A stretch of DNA of 28,902 nt, from assembly GCA_035524755.1 (NCBI GenBank), contig DATKOD010000001.1, positions 1 to 28,902 on the forward strand. Direction: 5' to 3'. Numbering within the stretch: the first letter of the stretch is position 1; the number at the start of each line of letters is the position of its first letter. The position numbers and the translations under genes were made by a program. Shown here piece after piece: positions 1 to 4,550 of this stretch. The stretch is from JAGOPO01 sp035524755 (GTDB lineage Bacteria; Patescibacteriota; Minisyncoccia; 2-02-FULL-40-12; GWA2-44-9). The notes beneath the pieces were generated by a model. The model had not been told where the DNA came from and ran no database searches. It was given only the letters and a program-made list of their open reading frames with translations.

Positions 1-10
1 GGCCGTTTTG

Positions 11-30
11 TGGTATACATGCCGCGGAGG
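11..30 (+). promoter_or_regulatory. Extended -10 promoter fused to SD, gene at 37
   Basis: An extended -10 element (TG at 11-12, TATACA at 14-19) is followed, 7 bases after its last base, by GGAGG at 26-30; the ATG lies 6 bases further on at 37. Standard -10 to start-site spacing puts transcription start at the first G of the SD. The -35 would fall outside the window. Confidence 0.6.
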
Positions 31-36
31 TGACGG

Positions 37-483
37 ATGCAGCAACGACAGATCCTTCGGTACGACCGGCTCGTGATGCACTGGGGTGACGGCTTCCCGC
101 GGGCCGACGACGTCTGGCTCGTCTACTTCACAGGCGTTGAGCGGCTCTTCGTCTGCCGCGTGGAGTCCGTCGACGAGCTCGGCGGCAACCTCGTGGAGCT
201 CCAGCTCCACCGCGTGGATGTGGAGCAGCCGAACCGCTACCGCGACGTCATCACGTACCGGTTCCTCTCCCGGGACCGCTGCGACATAGAGGCCTGGGAG
301 CCGCTGATGCGCCTGAACCCGTTCGACTGGGACGAGTTCCTCGCCGGGCGCTACCGGCTCGACGTCTGGATGGCCCTGAAGGAGCGCCTCCGCACGCCGC
401 CGCGGCCTGTGCCCGACGGCACGGGCGGCTACACGAGGGGGACCATCGCGTACTCGCTCTCGCGCCACTACCAGGGTCCGTGA
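37..483 (+). CDS. Hypothetical protein, 148 aa
   Basis: I do not recognise this protein. It is a soluble-looking 148-residue polypeptide rich in Asp, Glu, Arg and Trp, with no signal peptide, membrane segment or Cys cluster. The first ~85 residues alternate hydrophobic and charged residues as in a small beta-rich domain; the rest is more helical and Arg-rich. The ATG is set by a consensus GGAGG SD 6 bases upstream and a -10 element directly before that. A strong hairpin terminator begins 9 bases after the stop, so it is a single-gene transcription unit. It is the first of a series of similar stand-alone small genes extending to 3750. That it is a real gene is well supported by promoter, SD, codon pattern and terminator; its function is unknown. 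Confidence 0.75.
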   Translation: MQQRQILRYDRLVMHWGDGFPRADDVWLVYFTGVERLFVCRVESVDELGGNLVELQLHRVDVEQPNRYRDVITYRFLSRDRCDIEAWEPLMRLNPFDWDEFLAGRYRLDVWMALKERLRTPPRPVPDGTGGYTRGTIAYSLSRHYQGP

Positions 484-491
484 CCGCTTCG

Positions 492-519
492 AGCCCGCAT
501 CCGTTGCGGGCTTTTTCTT
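492..519 (+). terminator. Rho-independent terminator after gene 37-483
   Basis: Arms AGCCCGCA (492-499) and TGCGGGCT (505-512) enclose a 5-base loop and are followed by a T-rich tail. The same arms recur at 832 and 1321. The 3' arm contains TTGCGG (504-509), which sits 16 bases upstream of the next gene's -10 and may serve as its -35. Confidence 0.9.
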
Positions 520-542
520 GCATGCTATAACGGCGGCGGAGG
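504..542 (+). promoter_or_regulatory. Promoter with SD at predicted transcript start, gene at 548
   Basis: TG at 523-524 and TATAAC at 526-531 form an extended -10. A possible -35, TTGCGG (504-509), lies 16 bases upstream inside the preceding terminator arm. GGAGG begins at 538, exactly 7 bases after the -10. Confidence 0.65.
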
Positions 543-547
543 TCCTC

Positions 548-820
548 ATGGGATTCATGGGACGGCATAACCTCGGCGGCGGGTCCTGGGTGACTTGCTT
601 GGCGCCCAGCCACTGCCCGTACTGCGAGGACGAGAAGAAGGAGAAGCGCCGACGCAATGCCGCCGCCCGTCGGGCCAAGAAGCCCAAGCTGAGCAAGAAG
701 AAGTCAGCTTCGGACCTGCCCCTGCGGCACTGGCCGGGTTGCCAAGGCGACCCGTGCAAATGCCCTCGCAGCCATGCGCCCGGTTGCGACGGCGGTTCCG
801 ACTGCCGGTGCTTCGACTGA
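548..820 (+). CDS. Small Cys-rich basic protein, 90 aa
   Basis: This is an unrecognised 90-residue protein with nine cysteines in two clusters: C17, C23 and C26 (a CPYC motif) near the N-terminus, and C65, C70, C72, C80, C86, C88 at the C-terminus. A very basic Lys/Arg stretch of about 25 residues lies between them. The arrangement suggests metal binding, probably zinc, with a nucleic-acid-binding linker, but no named family is evident. The ATG at 548 follows GGAGG by 5 bases; the longer in-frame ATG at 518 lies inside the preceding terminator and promoter and is rejected. A hairpin terminator starts 12 bases after the stop, so it is monocistronic. The metal and nucleic acid roles are inference from composition only. 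Confidence 0.7.
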   Translation: MGFMGRHNLGGGSWVTCLAPSHCPYCEDEKKEKRRRNAAARRAKKPKLSKKKSASDLPLRHWPGCQGDPCKCPRSHAPGCDGGSDCRCFD

Positions 821-831
821 CCCCGTCTCCC

Positions 832-859
832 AGCCCGCACTCTTGTGCGGGCTCTTTCT
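832..859 (+). terminator. Rho-independent terminator after gene 548-820
   Basis: Arms AGCCCGCAC (832-840) and GTGCGGGCT (845-853) enclose a TCTT loop and are followed by a T-rich tail. It is nearly identical in its arms to the hairpins at 492 and 1321. Confidence 0.9.
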
Positions 860-874
860 TTACCATCCAAATCG

Positions 875-894
875 TGGTATAGTATGCGCGGAGG
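875..894 (+). promoter_or_regulatory. Extended -10 promoter fused to SD, gene at 901
   Basis: TG at 875-876 and TATAGT at 878-883 form an extended -10, with GGAGG at 890-894 starting exactly 7 bases after it. No good -35 is visible; the expected position is the T tail of the previous terminator. Confidence 0.6.
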
Positions 895-900
895 TGCCGG

Positions 901-1314
901 ATGACCGACGACAGCGCTACGCCACGGAAGTCGCGACCTGAGCCAATGACAAAGGGCATACACGTCACGACGTGCAATGGCCGGGAAGCCATCGTGCTGA
1001 TTCCCGAGGGCGAGGACACGCAGCTCAAACCCAGCTTCGTCCTGGTGGAGCTCATCAGGCCGGCCATGCCGGATGAAATGACGTCCGAGTACCTGCCTCC
1101 CGTGTCGCATGAGAAGATCATCGACGGTGGACGCCGGTTCACCGGGCTGAAGCTCACGTACGAGGGTGCGGTGGCTCTGGAGAGAGCTCTGCGGGAGGTT
1201 CTCGCACCATTCGAGGCCAATCGCAAGGATCTCCAGGAGTTCGCCGTTGAGCTGCTGCGGGAGTATCTCGACCGATTCCTCATCGAATCCGGCGCCATGT
1301 CCGGCGAGGAGTGA
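901..1314 (+). CDS. Hypothetical protein, 137 aa
   Basis: This is an unrecognised soluble protein of 137 residues. The first ~20 residues are polar and probably disordered. Residues ~20-75 look beta-rich, and residues ~80-130 form a strongly predicted amphipathic helical segment rich in Glu, Leu and Arg, ending in an acidic tail. There is one Cys and no membrane segment. The ATG is fixed by GGAGG 6 bases upstream with the -10 element just before it. It is a single-gene unit between two nearly identical hairpin terminators. The helical C-terminal half could support oligomerisation or partner binding, but that is speculation. Confidence 0.72.
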   Translation: MTDDSATPRKSRPEPMTKGIHVTTCNGREAIVLIPEGEDTQLKPSFVLVELIRPAMPDEMTSEYLPPVSHEKIIDGGRRFTGLKLTYEGAVALERALREVLAPFEANRKDLQEFAVELLREYLDRFLIESGAMSGEE

Positions 1315-1320
1315 CTCACA

Positions 1321-1350
1321 AGCCCGCACACGAGTGCGGGCTTTTTCTTT
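1321..1350 (+). terminator. Rho-independent terminator after gene 901-1314
   Basis: Arms AGCCCGCAC (1321-1329) and GTGCGGGCT (1334-1342) enclose an ACGA loop, followed by a long T tail (1342-1351). It is the third copy of this arm sequence in 850 bases. Confidence 0.92.
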
Positions 1351-1352
1351 TA

Positions 1353-1361
1353 TGCTACGAT
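1353..1361 (+). promoter_or_regulatory. Extended -10 element, nearly leaderless start at 1370
   Basis: TG at 1353-1354 and TACGAT at 1356-1361 place transcription start near 1368, two bases before the ATG at 1370. There is no SD in the 8 intervening bases, unlike the neighbouring small genes. Confidence 0.5.
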
Positions 1362-1369
1362 TACGACAT

Positions 1370-1606
1370 ATGGAAATGAAACCCGAATCAGCCCCCGCAC
1401 CGTTGATGGAAATCGACGAACTCGTGACGGCGGCGAAAGAGAACCGCCCGGAGGTCACGGAGCAGCTGCAGATGCGGCTGGACAGCGCGTTCGGTGCGGG
1501 CATCGTGAAGGTCTCAAGTTTCGAATTCATCCCCGCCGAACACGTGCTGGTCGTGAAGTTCACGCTCGGCAACGGCCACACCGGCGAGATCACCTACGGC
1601 ACGTGA
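1370..1606 (+). CDS. Hypothetical protein, 78 aa
   Basis: This is an unrecognised 78-residue acidic protein. Residues ~12-40 look helical and charged, residues ~45-75 look like two or three beta strands, and there is no Cys, signal peptide or membrane segment. The chosen start is the ATG at 1370, directly below an extended -10 element that directly follows the preceding terminator; a second in-frame ATG at 1376 is possible. No SD precedes either, so this gene resembles the leaderless housekeeping genes of the window more than its SD-led neighbours. No terminator follows; the next promoter begins about 20 bases after the stop. Confidence 0.65.
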   Translation: MEMKPESAPAPLMEIDELVTAAKENRPEVTEQLQMRLDSAFGAGIVKVSSFEFIPAEHVLVVKFTLGNGHTGEITYGT

Positions 1607-1646
1607 TTGCGTTCGGTCGTCTTTCGTGGTATAGAAGGACCGGAGG
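1607..1646 (+). promoter_or_regulatory. Promoter fused to SD, gene at 1652
   Basis: TG at 1627-1628 and TATAGA at 1630-1635 form an extended -10. TTGCGT at 1607-1612 is a possible -35 at 17-base spacing. GGAGG (1642-1646) starts exactly 7 bases after the -10. Confidence 0.6.
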
Positions 1647-1651
1647 TGGTG

Positions 1652-1873
1652 ATGCGGCGCGAGATCGTTCTCGCTGAGGGCACGGCTGAGCAGGCGCATG
1701 CGGGCAAGACGTCCTTTTCGTGGGTGGCGGTGCGCGGCCGCGACGGCGCGTTCCTCGCGCTCCCGCGCATCAGGGGACAGACCGGCCGTCTGGTCTGGAT
1801 ACCGAACGAAACGGAGGTGTCGGGTGATCACGCTGAATCTGTTCCACCGGGACGGGAGACCCGTCACCGATGA
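1652..1873 (+). CDS. Hypothetical protein, 73 aa
   Basis: This is an unrecognised 73-residue protein. The start at ATG 1652 is set by a GGAGG SD 5 bases upstream and its promoter; the in-frame TTG at 1607 lies in the -35 region and is rejected. The first ~53 residues look like a compact beta-rich segment. The last ~17 overlap the next gene in another frame and look non-conserved (Pro/Arg/His-rich), so the true domain probably ends near residue 55. It shares a transcript with the gene at 1824, whose start lies 50 bases inside it. Confidence that it is expressed comes from the promoter and SD rather than from any family match. Confidence 0.55.
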   Translation: MRREIVLAEGTAEQAHAGKTSFSWVAVRGRDGAFLALPRIRGQTGRLVWIPNETEVSGDHAESVPPGRETRHR

Positions 1874-2042
1874 CAACGAGCTCGGCGTCAGCGCGGGCAG
1901 CAAAGAGCACATCCGCATCCCGAACGCGCCGTACGCCTGCCGCTGGTGTGGCCGCGACCTGATGGAGCCGTCGTGCCCGCACGGCTGCGGCTCCTCGTGG
2001 ATCATGGACATGACCAACGTCCGTCGGATGGCACGGGGGTAA
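1824..2042 (+). CDS. Small zinc-ribbon-like protein, 72 aa (GTG start)
   Basis: The gene starts at GTG 1824, 6 bases after GGAGG (1813-1817). The 72-residue product has a polar first half and a C-terminal cluster of four Cys, in a CxxC pair (C38 and C41) followed by SCPHGC (C49 and C53), a plausible single zinc site of the ribbon or knuckle type. The stretch after it is Met- and Arg-rich. It overlaps the upstream small gene by 50 bases, so the two are probably translated from one mRNA that ends at the hairpin at 2048. No family name can be assigned; metal binding is inferred from Cys spacing alone. Confidence 0.65.
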   Translation: MITLNLFHRDGRPVTDDNELGVSAGSKEHIRIPNAPYACRWCGRDLMEPSCPHGCGSSWIMDMTNVRRMARG

Positions 2043-2047
2043 AAAAC

Positions 2048-2076
2048 AGACCGAGGACGGATCCTCGGTCTTTCCT
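2048..2076. terminator. Bidirectional terminator between convergent genes
   Basis: A perfect 10-base stem, AGACCGAGGA (2048-2057) with TCCTCGGTCT (2062-2071), closes a CGGA tetraloop. The plus-strand side has a T-rich tail and the minus-strand side has the complement of the A tract 2041-2046. It serves the genes ending at 2042 (+) and 2080 (-). Confidence 0.92.
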
Positions 2077-2079
2077 TGC

Positions 2080-2343
2080 TTACGCTGCGTGACGCCTGGC
2101 GATGCGTCGTCGTACCCACCAAACCACGAGCCACAGCGCGGCGCAGGTGGCCAGATAGTAGACGGCCCAGAACCAGTAGAAGAGGGGAAGCTCTTCTTCG
2201 GTGACGAAGGACGCCACCGGCCAGAGCATGCAGGCGCCCAGAAGCCCCCACGCCAGCCCCACAAACGGCAGGAGCGCCATCAGGCCTGCGGGGAGCACCA
2301 GGCATACGAGTACGACGGTGAACTCCTTGGCTTTCGGGCTCAT
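2080..2343 (-). CDS. Small integral membrane protein, 87 aa
   Basis: This is an unrecognised 87-residue protein. It has three hydrophobic segments (about residues 8-25, 27-45 and 56-77), an acidic loop before the last one and a short Arg/His-rich C-terminal tail that should face the cytoplasm by the positive-inside rule. The start is taken as ATG 2343; an in-frame GTG directly before it (2346) is at equally good spacing from the GGAGG SD. Transcription is from the minus-strand half of the bidirectional promoter at 2353-2414, and it ends at the shared hairpin at 2048. It is one of several one-gene membrane proteins in the window with no assignable role. Confidence 0.72.
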   Translation of the reverse strand: MSPKAKEFTVVLVCLVLPAGLMALLPFVGLAWGLLGACMLWPVASFVTEEELPLFYWFWAVYYLATCAALWLVVWWVRRRIARRHAA

Positions 2344-2352
2344 CACGGTCCA

Positions 2353-2414
2353 CCTCCGCACTGATTATACACGATTGACGCTGTACAGTCAATGTGGTAT
2401 CGTAGGCGCGGAGG
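2353..2414. promoter_or_regulatory. Bidirectional promoter with interleaved -35 boxes
   Basis: Plus strand: TTGACG (2375-2380), 17 bases, TATCGT (2398-2403) with an upstream TG, then GGAGG at 2410. Minus strand: TTGACT (2392-2387), 17 bases, TATAAT (2369-2364), then GGAGG from 2357. In both directions the SD starts exactly 7 bases after the -10. The two -35 hexamers are inverted repeats 6 bases apart, so two polymerases cannot occupy both sites at once. Confidence 0.85.
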
Positions 2415-2420
2415 TGGAGC

Positions 2421-2693
2421 ATGCCACTGGTCACGTTCATGAAAGGCGACCGGTTCAAGTACATTCCGGCCGACCGCCGGGACGAGGTGACGGAACGGCA
2501 CGCGTACGGCGTGGTGCTCAACGACGGCACGGCGTTCGTCATCACGGGCGCCGGCGGCAGGATCGCACGTCGGTCCATGCGACTCGACAAAATCCCGGGT
2601 GACGCGCTCCCGGTGAGCGACCTGGAGTGGCTGGAAGAAGTCCCGTACGAGGTGAAGTTCGCGCTCCAGTGCGTCCGTGTCGCTATCGCGTGA
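2421..2693 (+). CDS. Hypothetical protein, 90 aa
   Basis: This is an unrecognised 90-residue soluble protein. The N-terminal ~55 residues alternate hydrophobic and charged residues, with Gly-rich turns, consistent with a small beta barrel or sheet; a helical C-terminal third contains the only Cys. The ATG follows GGAGG by 6 bases, with a complete -35/-10 promoter upstream. The next gene starts 21 bases after its stop with its own SD, and the pair ends at the hairpin at 3019, so the two form a small operon. Function unknown. Confidence 0.72.
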   Translation: MPLVTFMKGDRFKYIPADRRDEVTERHAYGVVLNDGTAFVITGAGGRIARRSMRLDKIPGDALPVSDLEWLEEVPYEVKFALQCVRVAIA

Positions 2694-2714
2694 CCGGCTG
2701 AAAGGAGACCACTG

Positions 2715-3011
2715 ATGGCCATTGGACCGGAAGATGCCCGCATCGTACCGCTGACGCAGGAGCAGTACACCGCCTGGCTGGAACTGCAGATCGACGCATG
2801 GCTGACGACGGAATGGCACGAGCCCAGCCGGACGTGCTTTCCCGTCCCGGCGCACCTGAAGAGCCACACCTGGTACGGCGCGATGCTGGCGGACGTGCTG
2901 GAAAAGTACCGGCCGCTGTGGCAGTACGTGCACGTCATCTCGCCGGATGCCAGGTACCACTGCGACTTCATCGTGTTCGTCACCGAAGCCTGCGACGTAC
3001 ACACCGCCTGA
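2715..3011 (+). CDS. Hypothetical protein, 98 aa
   Basis: This is an unrecognised 98-residue protein, second in a two-gene unit with the gene at 2421. It is rich in aromatic residues (many Trp and Tyr between residues 17 and 75) and His, with three Cys and no membrane segment, which is typical of a small folded cytosolic domain. The ATG at 2715 is preceded by an AAGGAG SD (2702-2707) at 7-base spacing; no promoter is visible between the two genes. A terminator follows 7 bases after the stop. I cannot name a family. Confidence 0.7.
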   Translation: MAIGPEDARIVPLTQEQYTAWLELQIDAWLTTEWHEPSRTCFPVPAHLKSHTWYGAMLADVLEKYRPLWQYVHVISPDARYHCDFIVFVTEACDVHTA

Positions 3012-3018
3012 CGAACCG

Positions 3019-3050
3019 ACCGGGGATACGCACTCCCCGGTCTTTTCTTT
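3019..3050 (+). terminator. Rho-independent terminator after gene 2715-3011
   Basis: Arms ACCGGGG (3019-3025) and CCCCGGT (3035-3041), with an extra A-T pair inside, are followed by a T-rich tail to 3050. The next gene's -10 follows 15 bases later. Confidence 0.9.
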
Positions 3051-3064
3051 TCGATGATTCCTCG

Positions 3065-3081
3065 TATACCGAATACAGAGG
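3065..3081 (+). promoter_or_regulatory. -10 element fused to SD, gene at 3087
   Basis: TATACC at 3065-3070 is followed, exactly 7 bases after its end, by AGAGG (3077-3081), a one-base variant of the GGAGG seen elsewhere. No TG extension or convincing -35 is visible. Confidence 0.5.
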
Positions 3082-3086
3082 TGTGT

Positions 3087-3266
3087 ATGCCGGATGGTTC
3101 TCCGTACGAACCCGTGAAGTACAAGGAGTGCCCCCGGTGCCACGGCACGGGCCTTGTGCACGTTCACAAACGCGGTAGTCCGTACGAGCCGCCGGGTCGG
3201 CTGATGTGTCTCCACTGTAACGGCACCGGATTCATCCGTGACCGTCCGGAGCCTGACGATATGTAA
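3087..3266 (+). CDS. Duplicated DnaJ-type zinc-finger mini-protein, 59 aa
   Basis: This 59-residue protein is an almost exact tandem duplication of a ~21-residue unit at a 26-residue offset. Each unit starts with GSPYEP (residues 4-9 and 30-35) and ends in a CxxCxGTG motif (C15/C18 and C41/C44). The CxxCxGxG motif is the zinc-binding element of the DnaJ cysteine-rich domain, and two such motifs make one zinc site, so this is probably a free-standing single-zinc finger. There is no J domain or substrate-binding domain. The ATG at 3087 follows AGAGG by 5 bases; the upstream in-frame ATG at 3054 lies ahead of the -10 element. It could bind zinc and unfolded protein, or serve as an adaptor; function is unproven. 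Confidence 0.65.
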   Translation: MPDGSPYEPVKYKECPRCHGTGLVHVHKRGSPYEPPGRLMCLHCNGTGFIRDRPEPDDM

Positions 3267-3296
3267 AAAACGCCGCCCAAAGAAGGGCGGCGCCGT
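3265..3296. terminator. Bidirectional terminator between convergent genes
   Basis: Arms CGCCGCCC (3271-3278) and GGGCGGCG (3285-3292) enclose AAAGAA. A run of six A (3265-3270) gives a perfect U tail for the minus-strand gene ending at 3298; the plus-strand tail is weaker. The stop of the plus gene lies in the A tract. Confidence 0.9.
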
Positions 3297-3297
3297 C

Positions 3298-3723
3298 TTA
3301 CTTCTTCTTATAGAACTCGGCGAGACGCCGGATGGCGGTGTTGGATACGTCCACGTCATGAGACGATGCCGCGATCTCGCCCAGATCGTCGGGGTCGTTC
3401 GTCAGCGCCAGAAGCCGCGTGAGCGCCGCCTCCGTGATCTGTACGTCGGATACGACGCAGTCCAGGACATCCCACAGCTCGTCGCGCGTCCGCGCCAGCG
3501 CCAGCATCGTGACAGCCAGCTGGTGCTTCACGAACGCCGTGTCGGGATCGCTGCGGATGAACAGGTTCTTCGCAGCGACGAAATCCGTCGCCCCCGCACA
3601 TTGTCTCGCGTACCCTTCGTCCTTCGCGGACAGGACGCCGAACGCCGCACGGATCTCGTCCTCGTCGATGTCGCGGTCCAGCGACATACGCTCGACGTCG
3701 ACGTCACCGATCGATAGCGCCAT
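3298..3723 (-). CDS. Helical-repeat hypothetical protein, 141 aa
   Basis: This is a 141-residue soluble protein with no assigned family. The C-terminal ~85 residues show about two and a half degenerate ~30-residue units, each a Leu/Ala-rich helix pair followed by an Asp-rich turn (motifs like DELWDVLD and DDLGEIAA at matching positions), which suggests a short alpha-solenoid such as a HEAT-like scaffold. The N-terminal ~40 residues are acidic and the C-terminus ends in three Lys. The ATG at 3723 is 5 bases from GGAGG; the in-frame GTG at 3729 overlaps the SD and is rejected. It is monocistronic, ending at the hairpin at 3265. A protein-binding role is inferred from the repeat pattern. Confidence 0.7.
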   Translation of the reverse strand: MALSIGDVDVERMSLDRDIDEDEIRAAFGVLSAKDEGYARQCAGATDFVAAKNLFIRSDPDTAFVKHQLAVTMLALARTRDELWDVLDCVVSDVQITEAALTRLLALTNDPDDLGEIAASSHDVDVSNTAIRRLAEFYKKK

Positions 3724-3728
3724 GGGCA

Positions 3729-3748
3729 CCTCCGTCCTTTATATACCA
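3729..3748 (-). promoter_or_regulatory. Extended -10 promoter fused to SD, gene at 3723
   Basis: On the minus strand, TG (3748-3747) and TATATA (3745-3740) form an extended -10, and GGAGG (3733-3729) starts exactly 7 bases after it. Confidence 0.65.
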
Positions 3749-3754
3749 CAGAAA

Positions 3755-4486
3755 CTAGAACCTGACAATGTTCGTGCCGCCGCGGGTGTCGGTCTCGATG
3801 ACCCGGTAGCTCGACGACAGATCCACGACGATATGGTCGTTGCCGCGGAACCACGCCGCACGGGTGATGGGCACCGACCAGCGGGTCACCAGCTCGCGGT
3901 CGCCCGGGTTGTGGTACGGTTGGTAATCCGTGCTCTTGAGCCAGAGCACCCAGAGCTCGTTGCGCGTCCACCACAGGACGCGGTCGCCGTTGGAAGTCAC
4001 CTGGTACCCGAGGATGCCCTTGGCGGGCATCGACCATCCGTCACCGCTGATGCTGGCGGTCTTCGGCTTCACGAGCGTCGATTCGGCCAGCGACCGGGAC
4101 GCCTCGTCACGCAATCCCGGCACGTCGGCTTCGTCGGTCGACAACAGGAGCACCTTGGGGAAGTCCGTGAGCAGTCCTTCCTGCACGACCGCCTCCTTGC
4201 GCCAGGTCGAGTACCCGTCGCGGTCCAGGCGTACGCTGTAACTGCCGGGCAGGAGGTGGTCCTCGCCGCCGCGGTGCGACAAAAGCGACAGCGAGCCGAC
4301 GACGGAATCCCCGACCGTGAGCGTGGCGTCGGTGTTCGCGGTCACCGCGACACCGCCCGTCAGCACGAACCGTTTCGCCGTGAAGTCGTAGCGGTAGCCC
4401 TGCGCGTACCGGACGATGACGAAACTGGAAACGCCGAAAACGACCACGGCGAGCCAGAACAGGATGCGGCGGGTGCGGCGTTTCAT
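3755..4486 (-). CDS. PEGA-domain membrane-anchored protein, 243 aa
   Basis: An N-terminal signal anchor (Arg/Lys-rich residues 1-8, then a hydrophobic helix about 9-25) is followed by a PEGA domain at about residues 40-110, with its hallmark pattern of a beta hairpin, LLPGSYSV and RDGYSTW. The C-terminal half (~140-243) has Trp-rich strand repeats reminiscent of beta-propeller blades. PEGA domains are extracytoplasmic and are often linked to surface layers or glycans, which suits the neighbouring divergent envelope operon. The ATG at 4486 lies 8 bases after a TAGAAT -10 with no SD, so the mRNA is probably leaderless. No terminator follows; the next minus-strand promoter starts within 10 bases of the stop. 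The family call is firm at the domain level, the function is not. Confidence 0.8.
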   Translation of the reverse strand: MKRRTRRILFWLAVVVFGVSSFVIVRYAQGYRYDFTAKRFVLTGGVAVTANTDATLTVGDSVVGSLSLLSHRGGEDHLLPGSYSVRLDRDGYSTWRKEAVVQEGLLTDFPKVLLLSTDEADVPGLRDEASRSLAESTLVKPKTASISGDGWSMPAKGILGYQVTSNGDRVLWWTRNELWVLWLKSTDYQPYHNPGDRELVTRWSVPITRAAWFRGNDHIVVDLSSSYRVIETDTRGGTNIVRF

Positions 4487-4493
4487 TACCTTG

Positions 4494-4542
4494 ATTCTAA
4501 CACGAATTTGAGTTGAAATAAAGGACCCGAACGGGCTAGAAT
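4494..4542. promoter_or_regulatory. Divergent leaderless promoters, PEGA gene and mreB
   Basis: Minus strand: TG (4502-4501) and TAGAAT (4499-4494), an extended -10 ending 8 bases before the ATG at 4486. Plus strand: TTGAAA (4513-4518), 18 bases, TAGAAT (4537-4542), ending 9 bases before the mreB ATG at 4551. Neither start has an SD. The plus-strand promoter appears to be the only one for the ten-gene operon. Confidence 0.75.
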
Positions 4543-4550
4543 CCAGCACT

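Noticed and set aside
1514..3148. A 544-codon open frame on the minus strand
   Set aside because: It runs antisense across several plus-strand genes that have promoters, SDs and terminators, and across the terminators themselves. Its product is compositionally odd and matches nothing; it is a shadow frame in GC-rich DNA.
2343..3359. A 338-codon minus-strand open frame
   Set aside because: It is antisense to the genes at 2421-3266 and crosses two hairpin terminators, with no SD or promoter of its own.
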